Shown: piece by piece, positions 44,532-53,012 of the stretch
Numbering within the stretch: position 1 is the first letter of the stretch
How the letters are laid out: the number at the start of each line of letters is the position of its first letter
Source of the DNA: Candidatus Gastranaerophilales bacterium
GTDB taxonomy: Bacteria; Cyanobacteriota; Vampirovibrionia; Gastranaerophilales; Gastranaerophilaceae
NCBI GenBank assembly: GCA_944324255.1
Contig: CALUVM010000005.1
Coordinates: 1-64,000 of the forward strand
Direction of reading: 5' to 3'
DNA: 64,000 bases
Program-made: the position numbers and the translations under genes
The notes under the pieces: generated by a model
Told to the model about the DNA's origin: nothing
What the model saw: only the letters and a program-made list of their open reading frames with translations
Databases searched by the model: none

Positions 44532-44810
44532 ATGGAAAGATTTAATCATGAATTAACAGGAAGAGAAGTTGAGTATTTGTCACTTTCAACAATGGGCTTT
44601 AAAAACAGAGAAATTGCTAAGATACTATGCGTTACAGACAGCACGGTAAAGAAAGCCTTTGAAAAGATTTATAGTAAATTAAATGCAAAGAACAATTCTA
44701 GCGCAGTAGGCATAGGTTACGCAAAGGAAATTTTAAGTAACAACGTAATTATTGACTGCGGAAACAGGTATAATGTCGCCAGGGAATACATTATGCCATT
44801 TCTGGTTTAA
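44532..44810 (+). CDS. Stand-alone LuxR/GerE-type HTH regulator
   Basis: The 92-residue protein is one LuxR-type DNA-binding domain: LTGREVEYLSLSTMGFKNREIA, then LCVTDSTVKKAFEKIYSKLNAKN (read in parts), followed by a 30-residue tail. There is no receiver or sensor domain, so activity must be set by abundance, dimerisation or a partner. The position-typical HTH spacing is intact. AAAGGAGG precedes the ATG. The dyad at 44458-44475 suggests autoregulation. Confidence 0.85.
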   Translation: MERFNHELTGREVEYLSLSTMGFKNREIAKILCVTDSTVKKAFEKIYSKLNAKNNSSAVGIGYAKEILSNNVIIDCGNRYNVAREYIMPFLV

Positions 44811-45138
44811 CAATAAAAAAGCAAATTCCGGCATGCCTTTATAAAAACCGTTTAAAATTACCTCTCTTAAAAGAAGTTAAAATTTTTGATTATTAAAAGA
44901 GGATAAGTTTCTTATGCTTTGTTGAGGGAAAAAGCAGGAAATTTTTATCCTTTAGCATTTAACACTGCCCTGCTTGATAATAGTATGTATCATTGTGATT
45001 CTGCATTTAATAAACTACTTGTTAAATATCGTTACAAAAATTCACAATTTGCCGAATATAAAGTTTTAATTCAAGATAAGTATATACTTTACAACAGATT
45101 ATAATGATTGTATTATTATATTGTAGATTGGAGGGAAT
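44811..45138 (+). other. Gene-poor interval before murA, with hairpins
   Basis: This interval of 328 bases holds no convincing gene. A long-loop hairpin pairs CCTCTCTTAA (44861-44870) with TTAAAAGAGG (44893-44902), one mismatch. A second pairs AAGCAGG (44932-44938) with CCTGCTT (44969-44975). A 61-codon frame (44919-45104) begins at TTG without a placed Shine-Dalgarno; it could be a decayed gene. Transcribed as a murA leader, the hairpins might be regulatory, but I recognise no known RNA family. Confidence 0.3.
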
Positions 45139-46458
45139 TTGGCAGAGAGGTTCAAAATTCAGGGTGGCGAAACATTAAAAGGCGAAGTCTCAATTGGCGG
45201 CGCCAAGAATTCTGTTCTCAAACTTTTAGCAGCTACCATCCTCGTCAAAGGTTCTACTAAAATCTATAATGTTCCTCAATTAACAGATGTTGAGATTATG
45301 CTTAATGTTTTGTCTGATTTAGGAGCCAAATTTACTTATGATAAAGAAGAGAAATCCGTTGTCATAGATGCTTCAAACATTACCTCAATTACTGCTAAAT
45401 ACGAGCTTGTAAGCAAAATGAGAGCATCTTTTATAATTTTAGGGGCATTAATATCAAGATGCAGAGAGGCTATTGTAGCTCTTCCGGGAGGATGTGCAAT
45501 AGGAGAAAGACGGGTAGACTTCCATATTAGAGGCTTGGAAGCAATGGGGGCAAAAATCAAAATTGAAAACGGTTATGTTCATGCCAAAGCCCCAAAACTT
45601 AAAGGAACAGATATTTATCTTGATATTCCGTCTGTAGGAGCAACCGAAAATCTTATGCTGGCATCTGTTACGGCGGAAGGATCTACAAGAATTCAAAATG
45701 CTGCTCAGGAGCCGGAAATTGTTGATTTAGCTAATTTCTTAAACACTATAGGTGCAGATATATCAGGAGCAGGCACTTCCGAAATTGTTATCAACGGAGT
45801 AAAGCTTGAAAGCTTACATCCGGCAGAATACACTACAATTCCTGACAGAATTGAAGCCGGAACGTTTATGGCAGCAGTTGTTGCGACCAAAGGGAAAGCT
45901 CTTATAAGGAATGTATATCCTGCACATTTAACTTTCTTTAATGATAAGTTAATCAAAATGGGTGCAAGCATCAAACTTGCTGAACCTACAGTGATTGAAG
46001 TCAGCTGCAGAAACAGGCTTAACTCCATTAATTTTGTTACACAGCCTTATCCCGGATTCCCGACAGATTTACAAGCAATTGCAATGACACTTTTGACAAC
46101 TGCAAACGGCGTAGGCATTATTACCGAAAGCCTTTATGAAAACAGATTTATGCAGGTTCCGGATTTAAGAAGAATGGGGGCTGATATTCATCAGGACAGA
46201 AATCATGCCATTGTAAAAGGTGTAAAAAACCTTACGGGAGCAACCGTTGCTGCAAGCGACCTGAGAGCGGGCGCAGCTCTTGTTATTGCAGCCTTGATGG
46301 CAAACGGAGAATCTCAGGTTGAAAAGCTGCACCATATAGACAGAGGATATGAGGCTTTTGAATACAAATTACAAAGACTAGGAGCAAAGATTATCCGATA
46401 TAATGATGAAGAGGTTACTAATTTAACTAAGGGGGTGCTGAATGAGTCCCGCTTATAA
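45139..46458 (+). CDS. murA: UDP-N-acetylglucosamine 1-carboxyvinyltransferase
   Basis: MurA adds enolpyruvate to UDP-GlcNAc, the first committed step of peptidoglycan synthesis, and is the fosfomycin target. The 439-residue protein has KNSVLKLLAATIL near the N-terminus and the active-site loop LPGGCAIGERRVDFHI. Cys119 is kept, so fosfomycin sensitivity at the target is expected. Later motifs are YPGFPTDLQA and DLRAGAALVIAALMA. It probably starts at TTG 45139, preceded by GGAGG. Its end overlaps the next small gene by 17 bp. Confidence 0.95.
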   Translation: MAERFKIQGGETLKGEVSIGGAKNSVLKLLAATILVKGSTKIYNVPQLTDVEIMLNVLSDLGAKFTYDKEEKSVVIDASNITSITAKYELVSKMRASFIILGALISRCREAIVALPGGCAIGERRVDFHIRGLEAMGAKIKIENGYVHAKAPKLKGTDIYLDIPSVGATENLMLASVTAEGSTRIQNAAQEPEIVDLANFLNTIGADISGAGTSEIVINGVKLESLHPAEYTTIPDRIEAGTFMAAVVATKGKALIRNVYPAHLTFFNDKLIKMGASIKLAEPTVIEVSCRNRLNSINFVTQPYPGFPTDLQAIAMTLLTTANGVGIITESLYENRFMQVPDLRRMGADIHQDRNHAIVKGVKNLTGATVAASDLRAGAALVIAALMANGESQVEKLHHIDRGYEAFEYKLQRLGAKIIRYNDEEVTNLTKGVLNESRL

Positions 46459-46777
46459 AAGATGGTATGACCATGACCCGAAATTATTAGAAGTTATAGA
46501 ACTTCTTAAAAATTATCAGGATGAACTTAGAGAACATGCTGTAGTTTTTTTGGATAAACTTGAAGAAAAAGTTTCAAAAGAAGCTCTTGATAGATTTTAT
46601 GACTTAGTTAAGCCAGTAAATGGTTCCAGGTGGTATGACAAAGACCCGATTATCTCAAAAACTGTTGAAATATTACGTGTTGTGCCTCCAGAAGTTCAAA
46701 GTGCCTGTGCTGAAAGATTTATTTCTGCTATAAAAGAAATGGGAATAGAGTACGAAAGCCCGAATTTTAAAGAATGA
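46442..46777 (+). CDS. Small protein with two RWYDxDP repeats
   Basis: The 111-residue protein is made of two related halves of about 50 residues, each starting with RWYD-(H/K)-DP followed by helices: first KRWYDHDPKLLEVIELL, then SRWYDKDPIISKTVEIL. It is soluble with no Cys pair. I do not know its function. It is translationally coupled on both sides, overlapping murA by 17 bp and mfd by 4 bp (ATGA), so it should be made with them. Confidence 0.8.
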   Translation: MSPAYKRWYDHDPKLLEVIELLKNYQDELREHAVVFLDKLEEKVSKEALDRFYDLVKPVNGSRWYDKDPIISKTVEILRVVPPEVQSACAERFISAIKEMGIEYESPNFKE

Positions 46778-49700
46778 AACTTGAAAATTCCTCTTTTTTT
46801 GACAACTTAGTCAGAAAAATTAAACGACAAAAAAGTTTTACATTGACCGGTTTAACCTCATTCAGCCGGCTTCTACTGCTGAATTATATTTGCAGACTCT
46901 CCGGAAAAAGAGTTCTATTTATAACCTCTACCGAGCAAGCGGGGAGTAAATATGAAACTGATTTAAATAAACTCTTCAATCTGGAAGCAAATTTGATGCC
47001 GTTTCAGAATGTTTCTCCATATGAAACTCTCCAAGGAAATATTTATGACTATCAAAAACAGATTGATATTTTAATCTCTAAACCTCAAGTTGTAATTGCT
47101 CCTGTCAGAGTCTTAACAGAAAAATTTCCGGAATACAGATTTTTTAAGGAAAACTCCTTAAACCTTAAAATAGGAGATTCCATAACCCAGCAGGAACTTT
47201 TAAAAATATTGATAAAACTCGGCTACAAACGCTCTACGATGGTTTCTGATATAGGGGAATTTTCTATAAGAGGAGATATTTCTGATATCTTTTCACTCCA
47301 CGAAAATCCAGTAAGAATTGAATTCTGGGGAGATGAAATCGTTGATATCAGATTCTTTAATAACGAAACTCAAAAATCTATAGAAAAAATTCAAGAGATA
47401 AATATAAAACCGCTTTATAAATTCGTCCTGCCTCCAAGCCCGCCAAAAGAATTTTCACAAAAACTAAAAGAACAATTTAATGAAGAAGGTTACTTTGAGG
47501 GGATAAATGTATACCAATCTTATTTTAACCCGAATCTTGTCAGCATACTTGATTATTTTGATGAATATATCCTCATATATGATGAGTATGCAGAGCTTTC
47601 TGCAAAGCTTACCCAGATAGATGAAAGTTTAATTAACTCTTATAATGAAGCTTTAAAGCTTAACTTGATAGAGCCACTAAAAGAAATTAACCATTTTTCT
47701 GATACGGAGATTATTCAAAAAGCGGCAGGTCTGCCAAAAATAAGCTTAAACAACTTTTTATCCGATGAAACCAACGAAGTTATTGATATTGATTCAAGAA
47801 ATATTCCTATTTTTGATGCTGACATGGATAAAGCTGCAGAGTTTATTCTGAAAAAAAAGAATTATCAAATAACAATTGCAACAGACTACAAAGAAAGAGT
47901 AAAAGAAGTTCTCGGTGAATACGGAATATTTAATATTGAATACATAGATAATATTAACTCTATGGGAACAGAAATTCCTGACGGGAAAATTCTTATTATT
48001 ACAGATAGAGAACTCTTTAACAAACGGCAAAAGGAAGTTCCTTCAGGCAGGAAACGTAAATATAAAGAAAAAGCCGAATACATAGAAAGCATAAACGATA
48101 TTAAAGAAGGGGAATACGTTGTCCATACGATTCACGGAGTCGGAATTTATAAAGGACTTACCAAGCAAGAATTTGACGGACAATTAAAAGATTATTTAAC
48201 AATAGAATACGCAAATAACGATAAACTACATATCCCCGCAGAACAAATTAATATGCTTTGCCGTTACAGAGGCTCCGGACAGATAAAGCCTAAACTATCC
48301 AGAATGGGCGGCTCTGATTGGGAAAACACTAAAACCAGAGTTAAAAAAGAGGTTGAAACTATCGCTTACGACCTATTAAGACTTTATGCCAGAAGAAAAA
48401 TGCAGGAAGGGATAGCTTTTGCTCCAGATTCACCTCTACAATTAGAGATGGAGGACGCCTTTGAATATACAGAAACACCTGATCAGGCAAAAGCAATAAA
48501 TGAAGTCAAAACCGATATGGAAAGTACAACCCCTATGGATAGACTTATTTGCGGAGATGTCGGGTTCGGGAAAACAGAAGTTGCGATGAGAGCAATGTTT
48601 AAAGCCGTAACCTCCTTAAAACAAGTCGCCGTAATTGTCCCGACAACAGTTCTAGCGCTCCAGCATTATCAGACAATTTCAGACAGATTCAAGCCTTTTG
48701 GTATTGATGTTGAACTTCTCTGCAGATTTAGAAGTTCAAAGGAACAAAAAGAAACTTTAAAAAATCTTGCAACCGGGAAATGCGATGTTGTGGTCGCAAC
48801 CCATGGTCTTTTACAGGATAAGGTAATTTTCAAAGACCTCGGACTGCTTGTTATTGATGAAGAACACAGGTTTGGAGTAAGACACAAGGAAAAACTAAAA
48901 GAATTTAGAGAGAATATTGATATTATATCTATGTCTGCGACCCCGATACCTAGAACACTTTATATGTCATTATCAGGGATTAAAGATATTTCTATAATAA
49001 ACACCCCGCCTCAGAACAGACTTCCAATAAAAACTTTTGTAGGCGAATTCAACGAACAAACAGTCAAAAATGCCATTGTTAATGAACTGGATAGAGACGG
49101 ACAAGTATTCTATCTTTATAACAGAGTCGAAACCATAGAAGAATTCAGGCTGGAGCTCCAAAAACTCGTACCTAATGCCAGAATTGCGGTAGGTCACGGG
49201 CAATTAAGCGAAAAACAGCTGGAAGATGTTATTATAGGATTTGATAACCACGAAAGTGATATACTTTTATGCACCACAATTATTGAAAACGGTTTAGATA
49301 TACCTAATGCCAACACAATAATTATTCATGAAGCAGATAAACTCGGATTAGCCCAGCTCTACCAGCTCAGAGGAAGAGTCGGAAGAAGCGAAAAACAGGC
49401 TTATTGTTACTGCTTCTACAAAAAGAATAAAGAACTTACACAGGAAGCATCAGAAAGATTAAAGGCAATAAAAGAATTCACAACTCTCGGCAGCGGATAC
49501 AGAATCGCAATGAGAGATGTTGAAATAAGAGGGGTTGGTAATATTTTAGGAACTAAACAGCACGGACACATGGTTAATGTCGGATTTGACACCTACTGCC
49601 AGCTTCTTGAAGAAACTGTACAAGAGCTTAAAGGAGAAACTGTACGAACTCAAAAACCGGCAATCGTGGATATTAATGTTACAGCATTTATCCCTGATGA

Positions 49701-50133
49701 ATGGGTGGGGTCTAAAGAACAAAAAATGATTGAATATAAAAGACTTGCTGATGTCAAAAACGAAACAGAACTTGACTATATTGTATCTGAGTGGAAAGAC
49801 CGTTTTTCAAGGATTCCGGAAGAGGTTGAAAACCTTATAAAATTAATAAAACTCAGACTTCTTGCAACCGGCTGCACAATAGCACTGTTAAGAGAAACCG
49901 CAGATAATATAAGAATCTATACTCCATTCAGCCAGTATGAATGGAATATAATTAAAAATAATCTTGATAAGAATATATTAAGAAGAGTTAAATATACCCT
50001 CGCTCCTAAGAGCTGTACTGACGGGAAATCTATAATTCTCGTTAATAATAAATATACGGGATTTGAAGAAATGTTTAACATTTTATCAAGTTTGTTTTAT
50101 GATATTAAAAAAACTATGAACATGTATAAATAA
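46774..50133 (+). CDS. mfd: Transcription-repair coupling factor
   Basis: Mfd removes RNA polymerase stalled at DNA lesions and recruits UvrA. The 1119-residue protein has the UvrB-like N-terminal module (ITSTEQAGSKYETDLNKLF, FSIRGDISDIF), the polymerase-interacting domain (EGEYVVHTIHGVGIYKGL, IEYANNDKLHIP) and the SF2 translocase. That carries Walker A CGDVGFGKTEVAMRA, DEEH in VIDEEHRFG and SMSATPIPRTL. The TRG-containing end follows (QLRGRVGRSEKQAYCY, GSGYRIAMRDVEIRG). Length is normal. Confidence 0.96.
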   Translation: MKLENSSFFDNLVRKIKRQKSFTLTGLTSFSRLLLLNYICRLSGKRVLFITSTEQAGSKYETDLNKLFNLEANLMPFQNVSPYETLQGNIYDYQKQIDILISKPQVVIAPVRVLTEKFPEYRFFKENSLNLKIGDSITQQELLKILIKLGYKRSTMVSDIGEFSIRGDISDIFSLHENPVRIEFWGDEIVDIRFFNNETQKSIEKIQEINIKPLYKFVLPPSPPKEFSQKLKEQFNEEGYFEGINVYQSYFNPNLVSILDYFDEYILIYDEYAELSAKLTQIDESLINSYNEALKLNLIEPLKEINHFSDTEIIQKAAGLPKISLNNFLSDETNEVIDIDSRNIPIFDADMDKAAEFILKKKNYQITIATDYKERVKEVLGEYGIFNIEYIDNINSMGTEIPDGKILIITDRELFNKRQKEVPSGRKRKYKEKAEYIESINDIKEGEYVVHTIHGVGIYKGLTKQEFDGQLKDYLTIEYANNDKLHIPAEQINMLCRYRGSGQIKPKLSRMGGSDWENTKTRVKKEVETIAYDLLRLYARRKMQEGIAFAPDSPLQLEMEDAFEYTETPDQAKAINEVKTDMESTTPMDRLICGDVGFGKTEVAMRAMFKAVTSLKQVAVIVPTTVLALQHYQTISDRFKPFGIDVELLCRFRSSKEQKETLKNLATGKCDVVVATHGLLQDKVIFKDLGLLVIDEEHRFGVRHKEKLKEFRENIDIISMSATPIPRTLYMSLSGIKDISIINTPPQNRLPIKTFVGEFNEQTVKNAIVNELDRDGQVFYLYNRVETIEEFRLELQKLVPNARIAVGHGQLSEKQLEDVIIGFDNHESDILLCTTIIENGLDIPNANTIIIHEADKLGLAQLYQLRGRVGRSEKQAYCYCFYKKNKELTQEASERLKAIKEFTTLGSGYRIAMRDVEIRGVGNILGTKQHGHMVNVGFDTYCQLLEETVQELKGETVRTQKPAIVDINVTAFIPDEWVGSKEQKMIEYKRLADVKNETELDYIVSEWKDRFSRIPEEVENLIKLIKLRLLATGCTIALLRETADNIRIYTPFSQYEWNIIKNNLDKNILRRVKYTLAPKSCTDGKSIILVNNKYTGFEEMFNILSSLFYDIKKTMNMYK

Positions 50134-50155
50134 GGTCTATAAGAGGAGTATTTAA

Positions 50156-51253
50156 ATGAAGAAATTTTTAACTTGTACTGCTATTTCAGCGGTAATTATG
50201 CTTTCAGGTTGTACTTTTTTGAAAAATAATAACGGTATTGTTAAAGTAAACAATACGATTATTACTCAAGCTCAATTTGACGAAGCTTTTGACAAAACTA
50301 TTGATAATTCTATATTTAAAGCTTTTGGAGGAGCTGATAATTTCAAAAAAACCGACGACAATATAATGTACAATATTTTTAAAGAAAAAGTTATGAATGA
50401 ACTTATTGTTAAAACTCTTCTTAATCAAGAAATTGAAAAACGAGGAATAAAAGTTACAAAAGAAGATGTCGAAAATGAAATGAAATCCGTAGTTGATAAA
50501 GTGGGTTCAAAAGAAGAACTTAATACTCTATTAAAGCAAAGAGGCATCTCTAATGCAGAATTTACGGAAGATTTAAGAACGCAGGTTGAAATTAAAAAAC
50601 TTATTAATAGTATACAAAAAATTAGTATTTCAGATAGTGATGCACAAAAGTATTACAATACCCACCCGTCAGAGTTTAAGCACGGGGAACAAGTCAGAGC
50701 TTCGCACATTCTGATTTCCGCCGATACTCTCCAAATTATAAGAGATCTCAAAGCAAAAAATCCTAACATTTCACCGGAAGATTTAAACAAACAGGTTGAT
50801 AAGATTTTGGCTGAACAAAAAGCAAAGGCAGAAGCTATACTATCTGAAGTTAAAGCAAATCCTGATAACTTTGCACAAATTGCCCAAAAGAAATCTGATG
50901 ACAGAGCCAGCGGTGAAAGAGGAGGGGAATTGGGTTTCTTTACAAAAGAAGCAATGGTTCCAGAATTTGCCAAAGCAGCTTTTTCTATGAAGCCTAATAC
51001 CATATCGGATACAATTATTAAAACTCCATACGGTTATCATATAATTAAAGTTACTGATAGAATGGAAGCAGGAGTAACCCCTTATGCAAAAGTAAAAGAC
51101 GAAATTAAGTTTGTCCTGGAAACTCAAAAACAAATGGCAGTATTGAAAAATCTTACATCAGGATTAATGAAAAGTGCAAAAATTGAATATATTGATGAAT
51201 CCTTCAAACCTGGAAATGCTGCAATAGAAGCTGCAAAACCAGAGAAAAAATAA
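50156..51253 (+). CDS. Parvulin-type PPIase lipoprotein (PrsA/SurA-like)
   Basis: The 365-residue protein is an envelope folding factor. Its signal peptide ends in lipobox LSGC with Cys19 as the lipidated residue. A SurA/PrsA-like N-terminal helical domain follows (ITQAQFDEAFDKTIDN, VKVTKEDVENEM-type segments). The parvulin rotamase domain is at about 176-302: VRASHILISA, ASGERGGELGFFTKEAMVPEFAKAAF, TPYGYHIIKVTDR (read in parts). A Lys/Ala-rich tail ends the protein. AGAGGAG precedes the ATG. A terminator follows. Confidence 0.92.
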   Translation: MKKFLTCTAISAVIMLSGCTFLKNNNGIVKVNNTIITQAQFDEAFDKTIDNSIFKAFGGADNFKKTDDNIMYNIFKEKVMNELIVKTLLNQEIEKRGIKVTKEDVENEMKSVVDKVGSKEELNTLLKQRGISNAEFTEDLRTQVEIKKLINSIQKISISDSDAQKYYNTHPSEFKHGEQVRASHILISADTLQIIRDLKAKNPNISPEDLNKQVDKILAEQKAKAEAILSEVKANPDNFAQIAQKKSDDRASGERGGELGFFTKEAMVPEFAKAAFSMKPNTISDTIIKTPYGYHIIKVTDRMEAGVTPYAKVKDEIKFVLETQKQMAVLKNLTSGLMKSAKIEYIDESFKPGNAAIEAAKPEKK

Positions 51254-51266
51254 TTTTATAGCTTAT

Positions 51267-51304
51267 AAAGGTGCTGCGGTTTGAATAAACTGCAGCACCT
51301 TTTA
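51267..51304 (+). terminator. Rho-independent terminator
   Basis: An 11-bp stem AAAGGTGCTGC/GCAGCACCTTT with a second inner GTTT/AAAC pairing, then a short T-run. It follows the PPIase gene by 13 bp and its end overlaps the HLR1-like site of ssb. Confidence 0.9.
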
Positions 51305-51318
51305 CATTTTGTTACATC
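51301..51318 (+). promoter_or_regulatory. HLR1-like site at the ssb promoter, one mismatch
   Basis: TTTACATT-TT-GTTACATC differs from HLR1 only at the last base. It is in the same sense as ssb and ends 18 bp before the -10, so it covers the -35 region. That geometry suits repression. Confidence 0.55.
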
Positions 51319-51336
51319 AATTAATAAATTACGTGA

Positions 51337-51342
51337 TATAAT
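51337..51342 (+). promoter_or_regulatory. ssb -10 element
   Basis: A perfect TATAAT, 27 bp before the ssb ATG. The -35 region coincides with the HLR1-like site. Confidence 0.55.
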
Positions 51343-51369
51343 CTTGTTATATTAATTAAGGAGATATAA

Positions 51370-51696
51370 ATGAATACAGCAACAATAATAGGCAGAGCAG
51401 GACAAGACGCAGAGATAAGATATTTTGAATCAGGGAAAGTAAAAACAACTTTTTCTCTTGCAGTAGGACGTTGGGATTCCAGAACGAAAGAAGAAGTCAC
51501 TGACTGGTATAATATTGAAGTTTGGGATAAACAAGCTGAATTTGCAGGAGAATACATAAAAAAAGGTCGTCAGGTTGTTGTAGACGGGAGAATTTCTATA
51601 AGTAAGTGGACAGACCAAACAGGGGAAGAGAGAGAGAGATTTCTTATTGTTGCAAATAATGTAAGATTATTGGGTTCTAAAAGAGACGCAGAATAA
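51370..51696 (+). CDS. ssb: Single-stranded DNA-binding protein, short form
   Basis: The 108-residue protein is one OB-fold: MNTATIIGRAGQDAEIRY, FSLAVGRWDSRT, DWYNIEVWDKQAEFAGEYIKKG, VDGRISISKW (read in parts), VANNVRLLG. It ends at KRDAE, without the disordered linker and acidic tip (DDDIPF-like) through which SSB binds repair and replication proteins. It may be an accessory SSB, or the lineage may do without the tip. AAGGAG precedes the ATG. Its stop overlaps the next start (TAATG), so it is co-transcribed with a metabolic kinase and pdxA. Confidence 0.92.
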   Translation: MNTATIIGRAGQDAEIRYFESGKVKTTFSLAVGRWDSRTKEEVTDWYNIEVWDKQAEFAGEYIKKGRQVVVDGRISISKWTDQTGEERERFLIVANNVRLLGSKRDAE

Positions 51697-53012
51697 TGAT
51701 TTTTTCTGATTTAGTAGGTATTATTGCCGACGACTTAACCGGCGCAAACGATACAGCATTACAATTTCATATTAGAGGAGCCAGTACAAAAATCTTACTG
51801 GATAGTGATTGTATACCTAAAATAAAAGCTGGTACTGAAGTTTGGGCATTATCAAGCGAATCAAGGAATGTAAGTCCTAAAGAAGCTATCGCAAAGGTGG
51901 AAAAAGCTGTTAAAACTTTTACGGATAACTTTTCCTTCGATTATTACTACAAAAAAATAGACTCTACTCTAAGAGGGAATATTGCACCTGAAACACTGGT
52001 TATGCTTAATGCATTAGGATATGATGCTGCTATTATTATTCCTGCGTTTCCGCAGGAAGGACGAATAACAATAGGGGGGTATCATCTCCTTAAAGGAACT
52101 CCTATTGGAAGAACTGAAATAGCAAGAGATCCGCTTTCTCCTATTACTGAATCACATGTACCAACACTTCTACAGTCACAACTTGATGAATCCGAAAGAT
52201 GTATAGTCGGAACTATTGATCTCAGAACAGTAATGAACGGTGCAGGTCCTATTCTTATAAAAATTAATGACCTTATAAAAGAAGGTAAAAAACTTATTGT
52301 AGCGGATGCAAGTTCTATTACAGATATTGAACAGATTGCACTTGCAATATCAAAAAGCGAGAAAAAGCTGCTTCCTGCAGGAACAGCCGCCGGAGCTCAA
52401 GTGCTTGCAAAATACTGGCTTGCAGGAATTGAAAAAGAGGATGTAAATATATCAACCGGTAAACTTCCGAAACTTATTATTTCAGGAACCGCCAATCAGA
52501 TAACAGCAAGTCAGATTCAAAAATTAGAGCAGTCTGATGATTATAATAACGTAAACTTCATACCTCTTGACACCAAGACAATCCTTAACGGAGTTCAGGG
52601 AGGAATTAGCGAGGAATTAATCAACAGGATTATAACAAATTTAACAAGTAATGTTATAGTTTGTGTCCATACTTCTAATCTGATTGCTAATTTTGACGGA
52701 TTCTCCGATGACTCGTTCAATGCTGAATTAACAAAAGAAAAACTTAGCGGAATGATTACTGATTTTCTTGCTGACTTAACTAAAAAGATAACTGAAAGAA
52801 TAGAAGTAATTTTAATTACCTTAGGGGGAGAAACTTCGTATAAATGCTGCAAAGCTATGGAATCAAATGAATTAAAACTTATAGATGAAGTTGCTCCGGC
52901 TATATCAATCAGCTATGATATTAACAGAAAATGGATTATAACTAAATCCGGTAATTTAGGAAATACAAATACTTTAATTGAGATTTTAAACTATCTGGCT
53001 CACCATGAATAA
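51696..53012 (+). CDS. Four-carbon acid sugar kinase (DUF1537 family)
   Basis: The 438-residue protein starts with the family's IIADDLTGANDTALQF motif and has YYKKIDSTLRGNIAPE, IIPAFPQEGRIT and the C-terminal ATP-binding part (LITLGGETSYKC). Characterised members phosphorylate D-threonate, D-erythronate and related acids, and work with a PdxA-like dehydrogenase. Here the pdxA homologue is the next gene and overlaps it by 8 bp, which fits that pairing. Alternatively the kinase could supply a vitamin B6 precursor. No transporter or aldolase for such acids is adjacent. Confidence 0.88.
   Translation: MIFSDLVGIIADDLTGANDTALQFHIRGASTKILLDSDCIPKIKAGTEVWALSSESRNVSPKEAIAKVEKAVKTFTDNFSFDYYYKKIDSTLRGNIAPETLVMLNALGYDAAIIIPAFPQEGRITIGGYHLLKGTPIGRTEIARDPLSPITESHVPTLLQSQLDESERCIVGTIDLRTVMNGAGPILIKINDLIKEGKKLIVADASSITDIEQIALAISKSEKKLLPAGTAAGAQVLAKYWLAGIEKEDVNISTGKLPKLIISGTANQITASQIQKLEQSDDYNNVNFIPLDTKTILNGVQGGISEELINRIITNLTSNVIVCVHTSNLIANFDGFSDDSFNAELTKEKLSGMITDFLADLTKKITERIEVILITLGGETSYKCCKAMESNELKLIDEVAPAISISYDINRKWIITKSGNLGNTNTLIEILNYLAHHE

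Noticed and set aside
44919-45104. 61-codon plus-strand frame before murA
   Set aside because: It begins at TTG, the nearest AGAGG is about 16 bases away, and no domain is recognisable. Kept only as part of the interval description.
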